Origin: an uncultured Victivallaceae bacterium
Lineage (GTDB): Bacteria; Verrucomicrobiota; Lentisphaeria; Victivallales; Victivallaceae
DNA length: 45,589 nt
Direction: 5' to 3'
NCBI GenBank assembly: GCA_944392655.1
Contig: CALXXL010000017.1
Span: 1-45,589 of the forward strand
The notes under the pieces are model-generated. The model saw only the letters and a list, made by a program, of their open reading frames with translations. It searched no databases and was not told the DNA's origin. This document shows positions 42,358 through 45,589 of the stretch, one piece after another. Position 1 is the stretch's first letter. Every line of letters begins with the position of its first letter. The position numbers were made by a program, and so were the translations under genes.

Positions 42358-45300
42358 ATGTTTTCAAAGATATTTATTGAGCGTCCGCGTTTTGCCCTGG
42401 TTATAAGCGTAGTGATGGTGTTGGCGGGGATAATCAGTTTGAACAAGCTGCCGATTGCGGAATATCCGGAGATTGCTCCGCCAACGCTCCATGTTTCGGC
42501 CAGTTATCCCGGCGCCAGTGCTGAGGTCATTGTGCAGACTGTGGCGATGCCGCTGGAAGATGAGATTAACGGGGTGGAGGATCTGCTTTATTTTTCCTCC
42601 ACCAGCGACAACTCCGGGAATTATTCCTGTTCTGTAACTTTTAAAAGCGGTACAGATACTGATATCGCGATGGTAAACTTGCAGAATGCGGTAAAGCGCG
42701 CGGAGGTAAATCTGCCGTCTGACGTCACTAAAAATGGTATCCAGGTGCAGAAGCGTGGTGGCGATATTCTGGCCATGTTTGCCTTCATCAGCGATGGTAC
42801 CAGTATGAATCAGATGGAGTTGAACAACTATGTCGACTCTTATATCAAGGACTCAATAAGCCGTATTGACGGGGTATCCTCTGCCGATGTGATGTCATCC
42901 CAGGAGTATTCCATGCGTATATGGCTGGATCCGCTGCGTATGGCGGGGCTGGGAATATCAACGTCAGATATCACCGCCGCGGTTGAATCGCAGAATATCC
43001 AGGCGGCGGCCGGTTCAATTGGTACCGAGAACAGTAATAAATATGTCAACTACAAATTGAACGTAAAAGGTCGTCTCTCTTCAGCAGAGGAGTTTGAAGA
43101 TATTATTATCCGTCATGCGGATGACGGCAGCATAGTGCGGCTGAAGGATATTGGCCGTGTAGAGGTTGGGGCAAGCTCATATTCCGGCAAGACAATGTTC
43201 GACGGCAAGGAGGTGGTCGGTCTCGGCGTATACCGTACTCCGGAAGCCAACGCGCTTGCCACCGTAAATCTGGTAAAAGCCGAACTTGAAAAATGGAAAG
43301 AGCGTTTTCCTGCCGGTGTAAGTGTGGAGACGGCATACGACCCCACCGAGTTCATCACTGTATCGTTGAAGGAGATTGTCACAACGCTGGTGGTGGCGCT
43401 GCTTCTGGTGGTATTGATTACCTGGCTCTTTCTGCAGGATTGGCGGGCTACATTGATACCATCTATTGCCATTCCGATTGCTTTGATGGGGACGTTCCCC
43501 TTTATGCTGGCGCTGGATTACAGCATCAACGTGCTTACCATGTTCGGATTGATTCTGGTAATCGGTTCGTTGTGCGACGACGCTATTGTGGTGGTGGAGA
43601 ACTGCCAGGGATTGATGGAGCGTGAGGGGCTGTCGCCCAAAGAGGCCGCGTTAAAGAGTATGCGTCAGATTACCGGCGCCATTATCGCCACCACTCTGGT
43701 TACCGTGGCGTGTTACGCACCATTGGCGTTCTATGGCGGTATGGTGGGCGAAATCTATATACAGTTTGCCGTTACCATGTGTATTTCGCTCTGTCTCTCA
43801 ACCGTGGTGGCCATGACGCTGAGCCCGGCATTGTGTTCGATTATTCTGCGGAAGCCGGATGGACATGTTCCTTTCTACTTTAAACCGTTCAATGTGGTAT
43901 TGGACGGCAGCCGGAAAATTTATTCCGGGATGGTGGCGCTTCTGGTGCGCCGGGCGATTTTGACTCTGGTGCTGTTCGGATGTGCCGCGACGGCGATCTG
44001 GATGCTGTTTGACGATATCGAAAGCTCATTTCTTCCGGCTGAGGATAAAGGGGTGGTAATGTGCAATATTGAGCTGCCCAGCGGAGCAACGCTGGCGCGA
44101 ACCAACGCTGTGATGGATGAGTTTATCAAACTGGCTGAACAGATCGAAGGTGTACGTTCGACGATGGTGGTTTCCGGTTCATCTATGCTTTCCGGCAGCG
44201 GTGAAAACGTTGGTATGTGTATATTGCAGCTGGACAACTGGGATGACCGCAAGAGTCCGGAAACCCAGTTGAACTCAATTGTTGCGGAGATTCAGCAGAA
44301 GGCGTCCAACATTCCTGATGCCGAGGTGGTAGTATTTACTCCTCCTGCGATTATGGGGTTGGGTGTGACAGGCGGCGCCAACTTCCAGTTATGTATGATT
44401 GGTGATACCGACTACAATAAACTTGCTGAAGTTGCGCAGCGTTTCTCCATGGAATTAAGTGCCAAGCCGGAAACGCTTTACGCCATGACCGCCTACAATG
44501 CCGATACTCCGCAGCTCTATTTTGATATCGACCGTATGAAGGCGGAAACCCTGGGGGTCAGTACCTCCTCCATATTCTCGACCTTGCAGACCAAACTTGC
44601 GTCACTTTACATTAACGACTTCACTATGTTCGGCAACAACTACAAAGTTAAGATGCAGGCGACGGCGGATTTCCGTTCCACAATGGAGGACATCCGGGAG
44701 ATTCAGGTGCGCAACGATGCGGGCGAGATGGTGCCATTGAGTTCGCTCGGGACATTGCGTTATATGGTTGGTCCGCGTCAGATCACCCGCTTTAACAAAA
44801 TGGCCAGCGCGGATATGAATGCCCAGGCCGCTGCCGGGGTAAGCACCCAGCGTTTATATGAGGCGATCGAGTCGATTGAATTGCCGGAAAACTTTACAAT
44901 TGAGTGGACTGGTTTGAGCTATCAGGAAAAGCAGAATGAGGGGCAGATTGTCTATCTTATGATGCTGGCGCTGACCTTTGCCTATCTGTTTTTAGTAGCG
45001 CAGTATGAAAGCTGGTCGATTCCGGTGCCGGTTATGCTTGCCGTGGCATTTGCGGTGCTTGGTGCGCTGCTCGGGTTGATGATTACCGGCGAAACAATGA
45101 GTATCTATGCTCAGCTTGGTCTGGTCATGCTGATCGGGCTTGCGGCTAAAAACGCGATATTGATGGTGGAATTTTCCAAACAGGAGCGTGAGTCGGGTAA
45201 AAGTGTATTTGATGCGGCGATGAGCGGTGCTAATCTGCGTTACCGGGCGGTGTTGATGACCGCATGGAGCTTCCTTTTCGGGGTGTTCCCGCTGGTCATT

Positions 45301-45474
45301 GCTTCGGGTGCTGGTTCCGGAAGCCGCCGGGCGATCGGGATCACGACATTTTCGGGGATGGTGCTGGCAACTCTGGTCGGGATAGTCTTTACTCCGGCGC
45401 TCTACGCGGTATGCCAGCGGGTGCGTGAAAAGGTAAAACATCTGCTGCACATGGATAGAAAAGCATCAGAATAA
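42358..45474 (+). CDS. RND multidrug efflux pump permease (AcrB/MexB, HAE1 family)
   Basis: The 1038-residue inner-membrane proton-driven pump exports drugs or other hydrophobic compounds. The proton-relay acids are Asp407 and Asp408 (GSLCDDAIVVVENCQG, the same numbering as E. coli AcrB), and the partner lysine is Lys931 (GLAAKNAILMVEF). The topology is twelve membrane segments with two large periplasmic loops (about 30-335 and 560-870). The opening MFSKIFIERPRFA is typical. The length equals that of HAE1 pumps. It is 3 bases downstream of its adaptor and is followed by a terminator. The drug specificity cannot be told. Confidence 0.96.
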   Translation: MFSKIFIERPRFALVISVVMVLAGIISLNKLPIAEYPEIAPPTLHVSASYPGASAEVIVQTVAMPLEDEINGVEDLLYFSSTSDNSGNYSCSVTFKSGTDTDIAMVNLQNAVKRAEVNLPSDVTKNGIQVQKRGGDILAMFAFISDGTSMNQMELNNYVDSYIKDSISRIDGVSSADVMSSQEYSMRIWLDPLRMAGLGISTSDITAAVESQNIQAAAGSIGTENSNKYVNYKLNVKGRLSSAEEFEDIIIRHADDGSIVRLKDIGRVEVGASSYSGKTMFDGKEVVGLGVYRTPEANALATVNLVKAELEKWKERFPAGVSVETAYDPTEFITVSLKEIVTTLVVALLLVVLITWLFLQDWRATLIPSIAIPIALMGTFPFMLALDYSINVLTMFGLILVIGSLCDDAIVVVENCQGLMEREGLSPKEAALKSMRQITGAIIATTLVTVACYAPLAFYGGMVGEIYIQFAVTMCISLCLSTVVAMTLSPALCSIILRKPDGHVPFYFKPFNVVLDGSRKIYSGMVALLVRRAILTLVLFGCAATAIWMLFDDIESSFLPAEDKGVVMCNIELPSGATLARTNAVMDEFIKLAEQIEGVRSTMVVSGSSMLSGSGENVGMCILQLDNWDDRKSPETQLNSIVAEIQQKASNIPDAEVVVFTPPAIMGLGVTGGANFQLCMIGDTDYNKLAEVAQRFSMELSAKPETLYAMTAYNADTPQLYFDIDRMKAETLGVSTSSIFSTLQTKLASLYINDFTMFGNNYKVKMQATADFRSTMEDIREIQVRNDAGEMVPLSSLGTLRYMVGPRQITRFNKMASADMNAQAAAGVSTQRLYEAIESIELPENFTIEWTGLSYQEKQNEGQIVYLMMLALTFAYLFLVAQYESWSIPVPVMLAVAFAVLGALLGLMITGETMSIYAQLGLVMLIGLAAKNAILMVEFSKQERESGKSVFDAAMSGANLRYRAVLMTAWSFLFGVFPLVIASGAGSGSRRAIGITTFSGMVLATLVGIVFTPALYAVCQRVREKVKHLLHMDRKASE

Positions 45475-45490
45475 AACGTGATATTATTTA

Positions 45491-45522
45491 AAGGCGGCCG
45501 GTTATCCTGCCGCCTTTTTTTT
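45491..45522 (+). terminator. Terminator after RND operon
   Basis: AAGGCGGC pairs with GCCGCCTT around a ten-base loop and is followed by a run of T. It lies 17 bases past the pump stop, so no outer-membrane channel gene is co-transcribed directly from here. Confidence 0.9.
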
Positions 45523-45542
45523 ATATAGCTTAAGCGCAAAAA

Positions 45543-45589
45543 AACTACCGGCTGCGCCGGTATGTAGCCGAATAGCTTCAGCTTAAAGG
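45543..45589 (-). repeat. Second REP-like palindromic element
   Basis: On the minus strand a small palindrome AGCT-GA-AGCT is followed by TCGGCTACATACC, a CCGGC/GCCGG hairpin (arms TACCGGC/GCCGGTA at 45546-45562) and a run of T. This is the same layout as at 24-69 (TGAAG palindrome, linker ending CATACC, CCGGC hairpin, T-run). The copies are diverged in length. The window ends within or just after this element. Confidence 0.45.

Noticed and set aside
1-45589. Defence islands, toxin-antitoxin pairs, phage or CRISPR features
   Set aside because: I looked on both strands for such gene families and for spaced repeats and saw none; nearly all DNA is accounted for by conserved cellular genes.

Overview
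The window looks like chromosomal DNA from a diderm, LPS-making bacterium of the Planctomycetes-Verrucomicrobia-Lentisphaerae group. A Lentisphaerae (Victivallis-like) host is my best guess. The evidence is a small protein at 30394-30786 that resembles the Verrucomicrobia/Planctomycetes-restricted Minf_1886 (TIGR04138) family, an LptD-like protein plus heptose epimerase HldD, MEP-pathway isoprenoid genes, and polysaccharide-degradation-type genes (heparinase II/III-like protein, Gfo/Idh oxidoreductase, SGNH hydrolase). The lineage is an inference from gene content. I found no tRNA, rRNA, CRISPR array, prophage or transposase gene. The region is almost entirely housekeeping and tightly packed: no gap between genes reaches 300 bases, and the longest (36326-36602) is a regulatory region.

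Layout. 1-7000: on the minus strand, valS then dapA (ending in a clear terminator), then a secreted heparinase II/III-like protein. A REP-like palindromic element lies just past its stop. 7079-12532: on the plus strand, a small lipoprotein, then folE-dtd-dxr-rseP-ispG, several joined by 4-base start/stop overlaps. This set combines pterin synthesis, D-aminoacyl-tRNA proofreading, two MEP steps and an intramembrane protease with three predicted PDZ domains. 12529-21755: on the minus strand, a YdcF/ElyC-like protein, a Gfo/Idh oxidoreductase with its own promoter and terminator, and an operon lptD-hldD-rsmB-tyrS-SGNH hydrolase with a strong promoter at one end and a terminator at the other.

21842-27195: an HdeD-like membrane protein diverges from the plus-strand operon tsaD-proA-unknown membrane protein-mtaB. 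27192-33659: ruvB (minus) diverges from the operon tkt-Minf_1886-like-M16 peptidase-small secreted/membrane protein. 33740-37957: clpB (minus) diverges from rpmA and obg. The clpB side carries a near-consensus sigma-54 -24/-12 element. The rpmA side contains a duplicated copy of the rpmA start region, and the usual upstream partner rplU is absent. 37981-41037: a GT-C-type membrane glycosyltransferase converges on, and overlaps by 51 bases, a HAD phosphatase that is co-transcribed with a deoxyinosine/uracil-type DNA glycosylase. 41257-45474: an RND efflux adaptor and pump with palindromic operator-like sequences upstream, a terminator downstream, and a second REP-like element at the window end.

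I do not see a wholly new multi-gene system. The items most worth following up are the sigma-54-like promoter of clpB, the lineage-restricted protein and the two unrecognised envelope proteins, the duplicated rpmA start, the operator-like palindromes before the RND operon, and the paired REP-like elements at both edges.
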